Shown: positions 8,036 to 14,867 of the stretch, piece by piece
Layout of the letters: each line of letters opens with the position of its first letter
How positions within the stretch are numbered: position 1 is the stretch's first letter
Source: JAKEHA01 sp035687255
GTDB taxonomy: Bacteria; Krumholzibacteriota; Krumholzibacteriia; WVZY01; JAKEHA01
Assembly (NCBI GenBank): GCA_035687255.1
Contig: DASRYI010000050.1
Span: forward strand, 1 to 17,465
Length of the DNA: 17,465 nt
Direction of reading: 5' to 3'
Position numbers and translations under genes: made by a program
The notes under the pieces: generated by a model
What the model was told of the DNA's origin: nothing
Databases searched by the model: none
The model's input: only the letters and a program-made list of their open reading frames with translations

Positions 8036-9436
8036 ATGGCTGGAGAACGGATTCTGGTCGTCGACGACGAAAAGAGCATGTGTCAGTTCCTTTCCATCAT
8101 GCTGCGAAAGGAAGGCTATGACATCACCACCGTGAGCAATGGCAAGAAGGCGGTGGAGGAAGTGTCGTCGTCGAAGTACGACGTCGTGCTCACCGACATC
8201 AAGATGGCCGGCATGGACGGAATGGAGGTCCTGCGCGAGATCAAGAGCGTGGATCCCACCATGCCGGTGGTGATCATGACGGCCTACGCGTCGCAGAAGA
8301 CGGCCATCGAGGCGGTCAATCAGGGTGCATTCCACTACCTGATCAAGCACGCCAAGAACGACGAGATCAAGATGGTGGTCCGCAACGCGCTGGACATGAA
8401 GCGTGTGCGCACCGAGAACGTGCTCCTCAAGAAACAGCTCAAGAAGACCGGTGATCTGAAGACGATCGTCGGAAAGAGCGAGGAGATGCAGAAAATCTAC
8501 CATCTGGTGGACAAGGTGGCGGATACCGACAGCACCATTCTCATCTACGGTGAGAGCGGAACCGGCAAAGAGCTCATCGCGCGCGCCATCCACTTCCGGT
8601 CGTCGCGTGCCGGCGGGCCGTTCGTCAGCATCAATTGCGGCGCCCTGCCCGAGAGCCTGCTGGAGAGCGAGTTGTTCGGTCACGTGAAGGGTTCCTTCAC
8701 GGGTGCGATCAAGGACAAGGAAGGCCTCTTCAAAGTGGCGCAGGGAGGCACCTTCTTCCTGGATGAAATCGGCGAAACCTCGCCTACCATTCAGGTGAAA
8801 CTGCTGCGTGTGCTGCAGGAGCGCGAGGTCATCCCCGTGGGCGGCACCAATCCCATCAAGGTGGACGTGCGTCTGGTGGCGGCGACCAACGCCGACCTCG
8901 AGAAGGCGATCAAGCAGGAGCGTTTCCGCGCCGACCTGTACTACCGCCTCAATGTGATTCCCGTGCATCTGCCGCCGCTGCGCCGCCGCCGCGACGACGT
9001 GCCCCTGCTGGTGCAGCACTTCCTCAAGAAGTACAACGACGACCTGCCCTCGGAGCGCCAGAAGGGGATTACGCGCGATGCCATGGAGCTGCTCGTGAAC
9101 TACGACTGGCCGGGCAACGTGCGCGAACTGGAGAACGTGGTGGAGCGCGCCACCATTCTCGAAGAGACGTCCCAGATCACCGTGGAGTCGCTGCCCGAGA
9201 AGATCCGGCAGCGTGAGAGTGGCGCCAACCACCTCATCACCGACCGCGCCCAGGTGACGCTGGACGAGCTGGAACGCGAATACCTCATCAAGGTGCTCAC
9301 GGATACGCACTGGCAGAAGAAGAAGGCCAGCCAGATTCTGGGCATCAACGCATCCACGCTGTACCGGAAAATCCAGCGCTACGGCCTCGACAAGCTGGAC
9401 TCGAATCCGGCCGAGGTGCTGGTCGATAGCGACTAG
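8036..9436 (+). CDS. pilR: Sigma-54-dependent response regulator PilR (NtrC family)
   Basis: 466 residues in three domains. The receiver domain has the acidic pair D10-D11 and phospho-acceptor Asp54 (VVLTDIKM). The AAA+ domain has Walker A GESGTGKE (172-179) and the sigma-54 contact loop as GSFTGA (219-224), followed by a FLDEIGE Walker B. The C-terminal Fis-type helix-turn-helix is near KKKASQILGINASTLYRKIQ. The GAFTGA loop reads GSFTGA; I recall the same Ser in other PilR proteins, so this is probably normal. In the receiver, the conserved Lys104 is followed by His105 instead of the usual Pro. GAAGGG at 8021-8026 precedes the ATG. It should activate the sigma-54 promoters found in this window, including the one upstream of its own operon. 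Confidence 0.94.
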   Translation: MAGERILVVDDEKSMCQFLSIMLRKEGYDITTVSNGKKAVEEVSSSKYDVVLTDIKMAGMDGMEVLREIKSVDPTMPVVIMTAYASQKTAIEAVNQGAFHYLIKHAKNDEIKMVVRNALDMKRVRTENVLLKKQLKKTGDLKTIVGKSEEMQKIYHLVDKVADTDSTILIYGESGTGKELIARAIHFRSSRAGGPFVSINCGALPESLLESELFGHVKGSFTGAIKDKEGLFKVAQGGTFFLDEIGETSPTIQVKLLRVLQEREVIPVGGTNPIKVDVRLVAATNADLEKAIKQERFRADLYYRLNVIPVHLPPLRRRRDDVPLLVQHFLKKYNDDLPSERQKGITRDAMELLVNYDWPGNVRELENVVERATILEETSQITVESLPEKIRQRESGANHLITDRAQVTLDELEREYLIKVLTDTHWQKKKASQILGINASTLYRKIQRYGLDKLDSNPAEVLVDSD

Positions 9437-9444
9437 GGCACTCG

Positions 9445-9470
9445 GCAAACTGCAGCGAAGTGCACTTTGC
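9445..9470 (+). promoter_or_regulatory. Inverted repeat, candidate PilR site upstream of pilA
   Basis: GCAAACTGCA (9445-9454) and TGCACTTTGC (9461-9470) form an inverted repeat with one mismatch in 10 and a 6-base spacer. It lies about 120-145 bp upstream of the -24 box, where enhancer-binding proteins normally bind. Each arm resembles the motif upstream of pilB (GCAAATTGC) and of pilM (GCAAACTGC on the minus strand). Protein binding is inferred. Confidence 0.5.
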
Positions 9471-9587
9471 GCGTCGCCGGGTGGGTTTGTGCCCTTCGTG
9501 TGCGGGACGCGCAGGCCGGGAAATGGGCGGCGACGGGCCGCCACGGCAGGGAATGATGGGGCACATGGGAGGGGTTAAATCGGGCGT

Positions 9588-9602
9588 TGGCACGGTGATT
9601 GC
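9588..9602 (+). promoter_or_regulatory. Sigma-54 (-24/-12) promoter of pilA
   Basis: TGGCACGGTGATTGC is an exact match to TGGCACG-N4-TTGC, with GG at 9589-9590 and GC at 9601-9602. Transcription should start near 9614, giving a leader of about 64 nt. pilA promoters dependent on sigma-54 and PilR are established in Pseudomonas and Myxococcus. Confidence 0.93.
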
Positions 9603-9677
9603 CACACGCAGGGCCAGGATCGAAGACGGTCCGGATGGAAAACATCCTCTAGCGCAACAGCTAAATAGGAGGTTGCA

Positions 9678-10115
9678 ATGCGTAGCAAGGGTTTCACTCT
9701 CATCGAGCTGATGATCGTGGTTGTGATCATCGGTATTCTCGCGGCAATCGCGATTCCGAACTTCATCAACATGCAGGCGCGTGCCAAGGAAGCGTCCTGC
9801 AAGTCGAACTGCCACACCGTGCAGCTGGCCGCCGAGGACTTCTCGGTCCAGAACGACGGCGTGTACGCGGGCGACGTCAACGGTGACACCACGCCGGGCG
9901 GCGAGACGATCATTGGTCTGCTTCCGCAGGCCACGTTCCTCACCAACCCGTTCACGAAGAACGCCGACCAGCCGATCGACGGCGCCGCAGCGGCCGCCGG
10001 TGATACGGGCTACGTTCCCGTCGACTCCGATGGCGACGGCACGTGGGATGGTTACCAGATCGACGGTATGGGCAAGGCCCTTACCCAGATCATCCTGCTG
10101 ACGAGCGGTCAGTAA
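9678..10115 (+). CDS. pilA: Type IVa major pilin PilA
   Basis: A 145-residue prepilin with a short 5-residue basic leader (MRSKG) cut before Phe6. The mature protein starts FTLIELMIVVVIIGILAAIA, with the invariant Glu5 and the hydrophobic alpha-1 helix that forms the fibre core. PilD, encoded downstream, should cleave and methylate it. Cys41 and Cys45 lie one helical turn apart on the alpha-1 extension. The C-terminal region has an Asp-rich loop with D116, D118, D120 and D124 (DSDGDGTWDG) resembling an EF-hand-type calcium site. The globular part is small and Gly/Ala/Asp-rich, with a hydrophobic tail (IILLTSGQ). An ideal AGGAGGT (9667-9673) precedes the ATG, and the gene has its own consensus sigma-54 promoter and a strong downstream hairpin, all fitting high expression. 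It is the only pilin gene in the window. Confidence 0.95.
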   Translation: MRSKGFTLIELMIVVVIIGILAAIAIPNFINMQARAKEASCKSNCHTVQLAAEDFSVQNDGVYAGDVNGDTTPGGETIIGLLPQATFLTNPFTKNADQPIDGAAAAAGDTGYVPVDSDGDGTWDGYQIDGMGKALTQIILLTSGQ

Positions 10116-10141
10116 ACCGACCCTCGCCACAGCGCGAACAC

Positions 10142-10171
10142 CGGGGCGGGATCCGAAAGGTTCCCGCCCCG
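10142..10171 (+). terminator. Hairpin terminator after pilA
   Basis: CGGGGCGGGA (10142-10151) pairs perfectly with TCCCGCCCCG (10162-10171). Inside the loop, CC and GG can pair further around a GAAA tetraloop. A modest T-rich stretch (attcgtttg) follows, 26 nt after the pilA stop. It probably ends most pilA transcripts or stabilises their 3' end, while allowing some readthrough into the ABC genes, which have no obvious promoter of their own. Confidence 0.78.
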
Positions 10172-10274
10172 ATTCGTTTGTGGCGGGTGGTCCGGGGCCG
10201 GTGCATATCGCAACGGATTGGGTACGAACCCTGCAACAGATGCCGGGGACCACACTCCTGACAGGATATTGACC

Positions 10275-11252
10275 ATGCCCATTCTCGAACTGCATTCGAT
10301 CCACAAGTCGTTCCGCCGCGGCTTCTTCAGCGTGCGAACTCCGGTGCTGAAGGGAGTCAGCCTGGCCATCGAGCCCGGCGAGCTCTTCGGCTTTCTGGGG
10401 CACAACGGGGCGGGAAAGTCCACGACCATGAAGATCATCCTGGGGCTGGCGAAGCCCGACCAGGGGCATGTCGTGGCCTTCGGCGAACCGGGAGCCGGCC
10501 TGCGCACACGCGCGCGCATCGGCTACCTGGGCGAAGAGGTCGGCCTGTACCCGCACCTCCATGCACGCGAAACGCTGACGCTGGTCGGCGACCTCTTCAA
10601 GCTGCCGCGGCGGACCAGCCGCGACCGCGCCGAGCGGCTCATCGACCTCGTGGGGCTCGCGCATGCCGGAGCGAAACCCACCCGGCAGTTCTCCAAGGGA
10701 ATGAAGCAGCGTCTGGGGCTCGCCATTGCACTCATGAACGATCCCGAACTGCTCATCCTCGACGAACCGTACAGCGGGCTCGACCCCATCGGCCGGCGCC
10801 AGTTGCGCGAACTGCTGCTGTCTCTGAAGGAACAGGGCAAGACCATCATGATGAGCTCGCACATCGTGCCCGATGTCGAGGCGGTATGCGACCGGGTGGG
10901 CATTCTGTCGGACGGGGTGATTGCACATGTCCTCGATCTGAACGAGTCTCGTCTCCAGAACACCGGCGACGTGGAAGTGACCATTGCCGGTGCCGGCGCG
11001 CTGCACATGGTGGAGCGCGAGTTCGGTGAGCGCCGTCTGCACCTTACCGAGGATTCGTGCATTGTGCGCTGTGCCGGCGACCAGCGCCTGAAATCGCTGA
11101 TCGACGCCGTGTATCACGCCGAGGGGCGCGTGCTCGAAGTGAAGCCGCTGCGCAGCGGACTCGAGGATGTATTCATCGACGTGGTGGGGACGCGCCGGAA
11201 CACCCCCGTGCCGGCTCCGGCCCACCCCGAACCCGAACTGCTGAGGCGTTGA
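10275..11252 (+). CDS. ABC transporter ATP-binding protein in the pil cluster (Myxococcus PilH-like)
   Basis: 325 residues from the ATG at 10275, which has AGGA 8 nt upstream; a longer TTG-initiated frame from 10218 adds no family-like sequence. Walker A GHNGAGKST is at 42-50, the Q-loop region is GYLGEEVGLYP, the signature FSKGMKQ at 139-145, Walker B LLILDEP at 159-165 and the H-loop His196. A C-terminal extension of about 100 residues follows, as in ABC-2/NatA-type ATPases. It pairs with the permease starting 2 nt after its stop. In Myxococcus xanthus the pilGHI genes between pilA and pilD encode a similar ABC ATPase, permease and partner protein needed for pilus formation; position here supports the same role. 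The substrate is unknown. Note that pilH means a chemotaxis regulator in Pseudomonas, so I give no symbol. Confidence 0.9.
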   Translation: MPILELHSIHKSFRRGFFSVRTPVLKGVSLAIEPGELFGFLGHNGAGKSTTMKIILGLAKPDQGHVVAFGEPGAGLRTRARIGYLGEEVGLYPHLHARETLTLVGDLFKLPRRTSRDRAERLIDLVGLAHAGAKPTRQFSKGMKQRLGLAIALMNDPELLILDEPYSGLDPIGRRQLRELLLSLKEQGKTIMMSSHIVPDVEAVCDRVGILSDGVIAHVLDLNESRLQNTGDVEVTIAGAGALHMVEREFGERRLHLTEDSCIVRCAGDQRLKSLIDAVYHAEGRVLEVKPLRSGLEDVFIDVVGTRRNTPVPAPAHPEPELLRR

Positions 11253-11254
11253 CG

Positions 11255-12022
11255 ATGCCCGCAATCTACACCCTGGCGCTGCACACCATCCGCACCCACC
11301 TGCAGGAGAAGATTCTGCTGGTGGTATTCGTGTTTGCGGGCCTGTTGATGGTTTCCTCGTACGTGCTTTCGCCGCTGGCGGTGGGCGCGCAACAGAAGAT
11401 CGTGGTGGACATCGGACTGGCCGCCGTATCCATCTTCGCGGTGGTGGTGATCGTCCTGCTCGGCGCCAGTTCCTTCCACATGGAAAAGGAGCGCGGCATC
11501 CTGCGCGCGCTGCTGGCCAAGCCCATCACGCGCGTGGAGTTCATTCTGGGCAAGTACCTGGGAACGCTGGCGACGGCGGCGCTGGTCATCGTCCTCATGT
11601 CGGGCCTGCACATGCTGGTGGTGCTGATGTGCGGCGCAAAGGTGACCAGCACCATGCTGTGGGCGGTGTACGTCACCATTCTGGAAGCGGGAATGGTCAC
11701 GGCACTGCTGACGCTGTTCTCCTGCTTCACCTCGCCGGTGCTGGGATCGTTCTTCACCATCGCGTGTGTGGTGGCCGGCCATTTCAGCGCCGATCTGCTG
11801 GAATTCGCGCGGCGTTTCAGCACCGGGTTCACGCACGGCATCGTGACCGGCATCTACTACGCGCTGCCCAACCTCGGCCTCTTGAGCCTTCGCTCCGAAG
11901 CGGTGCACGGGCTGAGCATTCCGCAGGGCATGCTGGCGGCCGTGAGCCTGTATACGCTCATGTACGTCGGGGTTCTCCTGTACGCGGCCACCTTGATCTT
12001 CCGCGCGCGGGAAGTGAGCTGA
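11255..12022 (+). CDS. ABC-2 type permease in the pil cluster (Myxococcus PilI-like)
   Basis: 255 residues from the ATG at 11255, two bases after the ATPase stop, so translation is likely coupled; a longer open frame upstream only overlaps the ATPase gene. About six hydrophobic segments are visible (near 19-40, 52-72, 105-126, 138-160, 165-180 and 227-247). Between the second and third lies EKERGILRALLAKPITRVEF, then ILGKYLG, the cytoplasmic motif typical of NosY/ABC-2 permeases. With the adjacent ATPase it should form a four-part exporter or a mechanical membrane-remodelling machine. In Myxococcus the equivalent permease is required for pilus assembly, but its substrate has not been settled as far as I know. 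Confidence 0.86.
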   Translation: MPAIYTLALHTIRTHLQEKILLVVFVFAGLLMVSSYVLSPLAVGAQQKIVVDIGLAAVSIFAVVVIVLLGASSFHMEKERGILRALLAKPITRVEFILGKYLGTLATAALVIVLMSGLHMLVVLMCGAKVTSTMLWAVYVTILEAGMVTALLTLFSCFTSPVLGSFFTIACVVAGHFSADLLEFARRFSTGFTHGIVTGIYYALPNLGLLSLRSEAVHGLSIPQGMLAAVSLYTLMYVGVLLYAATLIFRAREVS

Positions 12023-12024
12023 GG

Positions 12025-12762
12025 ATGAAGCTCCGCATCGCGCACATCGGCGGGGTGTTGCTTCTGGGCGCGCTGGTGGTCGCCACCGTGCGCGTGCAGA
12101 CCTACGTCACGCGCCCCTACCTGCACACCAATCTCTACCTTCCCTCGGGGAAATTCGTCGAGCAGGCGTCGCTGGGATATGAGCAGCTGGCTGCGGATAT
12201 GGTGTGGTTCCAGGCGGTGCAGTACTATGGCGGCTACGCCAAGAGCCAGCACGATCTGGCCTACTTCGGCGGGCTGATCGACATCGTGAACGAACTCGAT
12301 CCGCACTTTGTGTTTCCGTACGTGTTCGGCGCGGTGGTGATGGCTCAGGATCTTGGCGATCTGGATCGTGGAATCCACCTGCTCAAACGCGGCATGCGCA
12401 ACAATCCGGAATCCTGGGACCTGCCCTTTGAAATCGGCTTCCTGTATTACACCGTGGCGCGCGACGATTCTTCCGCCGCCAAGTACTTTGATCTGGCCAG
12501 CCGCCTGCCCGGCGGACGCGATTCGGCGGCGCGTTTTGCGGCGTTCGTGTACGCGAAGGCCGGTCACCTGGAGACCTCGATACGCATGTGGGAAGAGGTC
12601 GAGCGGACCGCCGATCAGCCGTACATGCGCGAGCTGGCGCATCACTATCTGGACAAGCTCAGACGGCAGGAGGCCGCACAGCGCGCCCTGGAGCCTCGCG
12701 TGACGCCCGGGGCGGGGAACAGTGCGCCGCCCGGGCGAAAGGAGAGTCACGATGACATCTGA
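12025..12762 (+). CDS. Membrane-anchored TPR-like protein, partner of the pil ABC transporter
   Basis: 245 residues from the ATG at 12025, two bases after the permease stop; a much longer open frame upstream is only the shadow of the permease gene. It has an N-terminal hydrophobic anchor (about 7-25), then helical repeats (about 75-205) with TPR-like features. These include ALA/Gly spacing in 'LDRGIHLLKRGMRNNPESWD', 'EIGFLYYTVARDDSSAAKYF' and 'FAAFVYAKAGHLETSIRMWE'. The C-terminus is a polar tail. It is predicted to be periplasmic and anchored in the inner membrane. It occupies the third slot beside the ABC pair, as PilG does in Myxococcus pilGHI, although the order differs. Its last 11 bases overlap the start of pilD. 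Specific function is not known; the pilus link is inferred from context. Confidence 0.75.
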   Translation: MKLRIAHIGGVLLLGALVVATVRVQTYVTRPYLHTNLYLPSGKFVEQASLGYEQLAADMVWFQAVQYYGGYAKSQHDLAYFGGLIDIVNELDPHFVFPYVFGAVVMAQDLGDLDRGIHLLKRGMRNNPESWDLPFEIGFLYYTVARDDSSAAKYFDLASRLPGGRDSAARFAAFVYAKAGHLETSIRMWEEVERTADQPYMRELAHHYLDKLRRQEAAQRALEPRVTPGAGNSAPPGRKESHDDI

Positions 12763-13537
12763 TCTCGTGTACACGATTGCGGCCGGCGTTTTCGGGCTCT
12801 TGATCGGAAGCTTTCTCAATGTCGTCATCTACCGGCTCCCGCGCGAAATGTCGTTCGTCGGCGGACGCTCCATGTGCCCGCACTGCAAGCAGACGATTCG
12901 CTGGTACAACAACATTCCGCTGCTGTCGTGGGTTCTGCTGCGCGGAAAGTGCCGCGCGTGCAGCGCCCGGATTCCACTGCGCTATCCGGTGGTGGAACTG
13001 CTGACGGGCATCTCGGCGGCCGGCGCCATGTACGCGGGTGGTCCCACCCTCACGACGCTGTGGGTGTTTGCGTTTATCGTCATCATGATTGCGATCACGT
13101 TCATTGACTGGGAACATCAGATCATTCCCGATCCGCTGTCGCTGGGTGGAACCGTGCTGGGATGGATCGGCGCGGCCGTCTGTCTCCCCATTTCCCTGGT
13201 GCAGTCGATCGTGGGGTCGGTGGTGGGCGCGGGGTTGATTCTCGCCATCGCCCTGCTCTACAAGGCGGCGCGCAAGGTGGATGGGATGGGGGGCGGCGAC
13301 GTGAAGCTGATGGCGATGATCGGCGCGTTTCTGGGCTGGCAGATGGTGTTTGCCGTGCTCTTCATGGCAGCTTTTGCCGGGAGTGTGTACGGTCTGTTCC
13401 TGCTGCGCCGGTCGGGAACCAGCGGAAAAACCGCGGTGGCCTTCGGGTCGTTTCTCGCACCGGCGGCAATTTTGATGTGGTTTGCGGGCGAGCGTCTGAT
13501 GGCGCTCTATCTCGGCACACTCTGGCTTCCCAAGTAA
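12752..13537 (+). CDS. pilD: Prepilin peptidase / N-methyltransferase PilD
   Basis: 261 residues from the ATG at 12752, with AGGAG (12740-12744) 7 nt upstream; it overlaps the preceding gene by 11 bases. A polytopic inner-membrane aspartyl protease that removes the prepilin leader and methylates the new N-terminal Phe. The N-terminal cytoplasmic domain holds the two zinc-type CxxC pairs (Cys42/45 and Cys67/70) found in bifunctional enzymes. The catalytic Asp residues are D119 (ITFIDWEHQIIPD) and D183 (the GxGD-type motif, here GGGDVK). About eight hydrophobic segments are seen. It acts on PilA encoded 2.6 kb upstream. Its length and motifs are complete. It is the last gene before the pilM promoter region. 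Confidence 0.95.
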   Translation: MTSDLVYTIAAGVFGLLIGSFLNVVIYRLPREMSFVGGRSMCPHCKQTIRWYNNIPLLSWVLLRGKCRACSARIPLRYPVVELLTGISAAGAMYAGGPTLTTLWVFAFIVIMIAITFIDWEHQIIPDPLSLGGTVLGWIGAAVCLPISLVQSIVGSVVGAGLILAIALLYKAARKVDGMGGGDVKLMAMIGAFLGWQMVFAVLFMAAFAGSVYGLFLLRRSGTSGKTAVAFGSFLAPAAILMWFAGERLMALYLGTLWLPK

Positions 13538-13551
13538 TGCAATCATATCCC

Positions 13552-13561
13552 CGCAGTTTGC
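13552..13561 (-). promoter_or_regulatory. Candidate upstream activator site for the pilM promoter
   Basis: Read on the minus strand this is GCAAACTGCG, 9 of 10 identical to the arm GCAAACTGCA upstream of pilA. It lies 127 bp before the -24 GG, the same distance as the proximal arm at pilA. Inferred PilR site. Confidence 0.42.
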
Positions 13562-13678
13562 ACGGCACGGCCCAGGAGCGCCTTTCACGCCGCGCAGCGA
13601 CACCCGCCGTCACACAATAACTCCTTCGGATAGAGACAGTTAAAACCGGGATGCATGCGCCGCGGCGGGCTACTTCGC

Positions 13679-13693
13679 TGGCATGCTTGTTGC
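13679..13693 (+). promoter_or_regulatory. Sigma-54 (-24/-12) promoter of the pilM operon
   Basis: TGGCATGCTTGTTGC matches TGGCACG-N4-TTGC with one change, with GG at 13680-13681 and GC at 13692-13693. Transcription would start near 13705, giving a leader of about 100 nt before pilM. Confidence 0.78.
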
Positions 13694-13805
13694 GAATTGG
13701 CCGCCCGCGGCAAGGTCTATTTATAGGAATTTTTGTCACTTAGCGGTTCATCAGGACCGTGCGTCTGTCACTCGTCAGAAGCGGAATAGCAAGGCTGGTG
13801 AAGAG

Positions 13806-14867
13806 ATGAAGATGTTCTCTCGCAAGAGCAAGACATCGGTTGGACTGGACATCGGTTCCAGTCTCATCAAGGTCGTGGAAGTCGATCACTCCAAGGATTC
13901 TCCGATGCTGACGAGGTATGGCATCGTCAAGCTTCCACCCGAAGCGATCGTCGAAGGCGAGGTCATGGACCAGAGCCTGGTCGTGCAGGGCATCCAGGAA
14001 GCCATGGAAAAAGCCGGCGTGGCGACGAAGGAAGTCGTCACCGCCGTATCCGGCCGCGCGGTCATCGTGAAGAAGGTCGTCATGGACAAGATGAATCCGG
14101 ACGACGCCAAGGAAGCCATCTTCTGGGAGGCCGAGCAGCACGTCCCGTTCGATATCGACGACGTGTGTCTCGACTTCCAGGTGCTCAACGATGACGTCGG
14201 CGCCAACCAGATGGAAATTCTGCTGGTCGCGGCCAAGAAGGAAATGGTCAATGCCCACGCCGCGCTGGTGCGCGAAGCGGGACTGAATCCGGTCGTCATC
14301 GACGTGGATTCGTTCGCGATCCAGAACGCGGTGGAGGCCAGCGGGGATAACACCGCCGGCCGTGTCGTCGGACTGATCAACATCGGCTCCGATGTGACCA
14401 ACATCAACATCATCCAGAACAACATCCCGTACTTCACGCGTGACCTGAGCGTCGGCAGCAACGTCTTCACCGAAGCCGTGCAGCGCGACCTCGGTGTCAC
14501 CTTCGAAGAAGCGGAGAACATGCTCTCGGGCGCCGCCGAGATCGAGGATCCGGACAAGTTTCGCGCCACGATCGCCAGCGCCGCGTCCGACATCTCGATG
14601 GGTATCGAGCGGTCGATCGCCTTCCTGAAGACGGCGGGCGACGCGGAACGCATCGACCACGCCGTGCTTTCGGGTGGTGGCGCGTGCGTGCCGTTCCTGC
14701 GCGACATCCTTTCCGAGAAGCATGCCATCGATTTCACCGTGAACAAGGCCGTGTCACAGGTCGACCGCGCCGAAGGGCTTTTTGAGGGCTCGGGCGACGA
14801 CGTCGACAAAGTCGGCCCGCTGCTCACCGTGGCGCTCGGCCTCGCGCTGCGAAGGGAGGCGAAGTAG
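13806..14867 (+). CDS. pilM: Type IV pilus assembly protein PilM
   Basis: 353 residues from the ATG at 13806 (a second ATG at 13812 is equally possible), the usual PilM length of about 354. An open frame reaches back to 13683, but that ATG overlaps the sigma-54 promoter and the extra residues look non-coding. PilM is a cytoplasmic actin/FtsA-like ATP-binding protein. It shows GLDIGSSLIKVVEV near 14-27 (phosphate-1 motif), LINIGSDVTNINII near 197-210 and the adenosine motif LSGGGACVPFL near 297-307. It binds the N-terminal tail of PilN (INLLP), completing the inner-membrane alignment complex PilM-N-O-P. It is the first gene of a compact operon; pilN starts at the base after its stop. Confidence 0.94.
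   Translation: MKMFSRKSKTSVGLDIGSSLIKVVEVDHSKDSPMLTRYGIVKLPPEAIVEGEVMDQSLVVQGIQEAMEKAGVATKEVVTAVSGRAVIVKKVVMDKMNPDDAKEAIFWEAEQHVPFDIDDVCLDFQVLNDDVGANQMEILLVAAKKEMVNAHAALVREAGLNPVVIDVDSFAIQNAVEASGDNTAGRVVGLINIGSDVTNINIIQNNIPYFTRDLSVGSNVFTEAVQRDLGVTFEEAENMLSGAAEIEDPDKFRATIASAASDISMGIERSIAFLKTAGDAERIDHAVLSGGGACVPFLRDILSEKHAIDFTVNKAVSQVDRAEGLFEGSGDDVDKVGPLLTVALGLALRREAK

Larger units (their letters stand above)
9437..9677 (+). other. Intergenic regulatory region upstream of pilA
   Basis: No gene seen. The region contains the inverted activator-type repeat (9445-9470) and the sigma-54 promoter (9588-9602). It also has a GC hairpin GGCGGC/GCCGCC (9526-9531 and 9537-9542) without a T-run, and a leader of about 64 nt before pilA. 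Confidence 0.6.
13538..13805 (+). other. Intergenic regulatory region upstream of pilM
   Basis: No gene is supported in these 268 bases. It holds a candidate activator motif (13552-13561), a sigma-54 promoter (13679-13693) and two copies of the palindrome GCATGC (13653-13658 and 13681-13686), the second overlapping the -24 box. A TA-rich patch (tctatttataggaatttttg) lies downstream of the promoter in the leader. The pilM frame is open back to an ATG at 13683, but that ATG is inside the promoter. Confidence 0.6.

Noticed and set aside
8690..8707. GSFTGA in place of GAFTGA in PilR as a broken sigma-54 contact loop
   Set aside because: Thr and the flanking Gly/Phe are intact, and I recall Ser at this position in other PilR proteins, so activity is probably normal.
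9526..9542. GGCGGC/GCCGCC hairpin between pilR and pilA as a terminator for the pilB operon
   Set aside because: Short stem and no T-run follow; in such GC-rich DNA this is expected by chance, so it is only noted in the region entry.
7193..9544. A 783-codon open frame on the minus strand opposite pilS and pilR
   Set aside because: Shadow of two well-identified genes; composition is His/Val/Leu/Arg-rich without motifs, and it has no plausible ribosome site.
10218..10274. Upstream TTG-initiated extension of the ABC ATPase
   Set aside because: The added 19 residues do not resemble ABC N-termini, and the ATG at 10275 has a proper ribosome site and gives the standard start.
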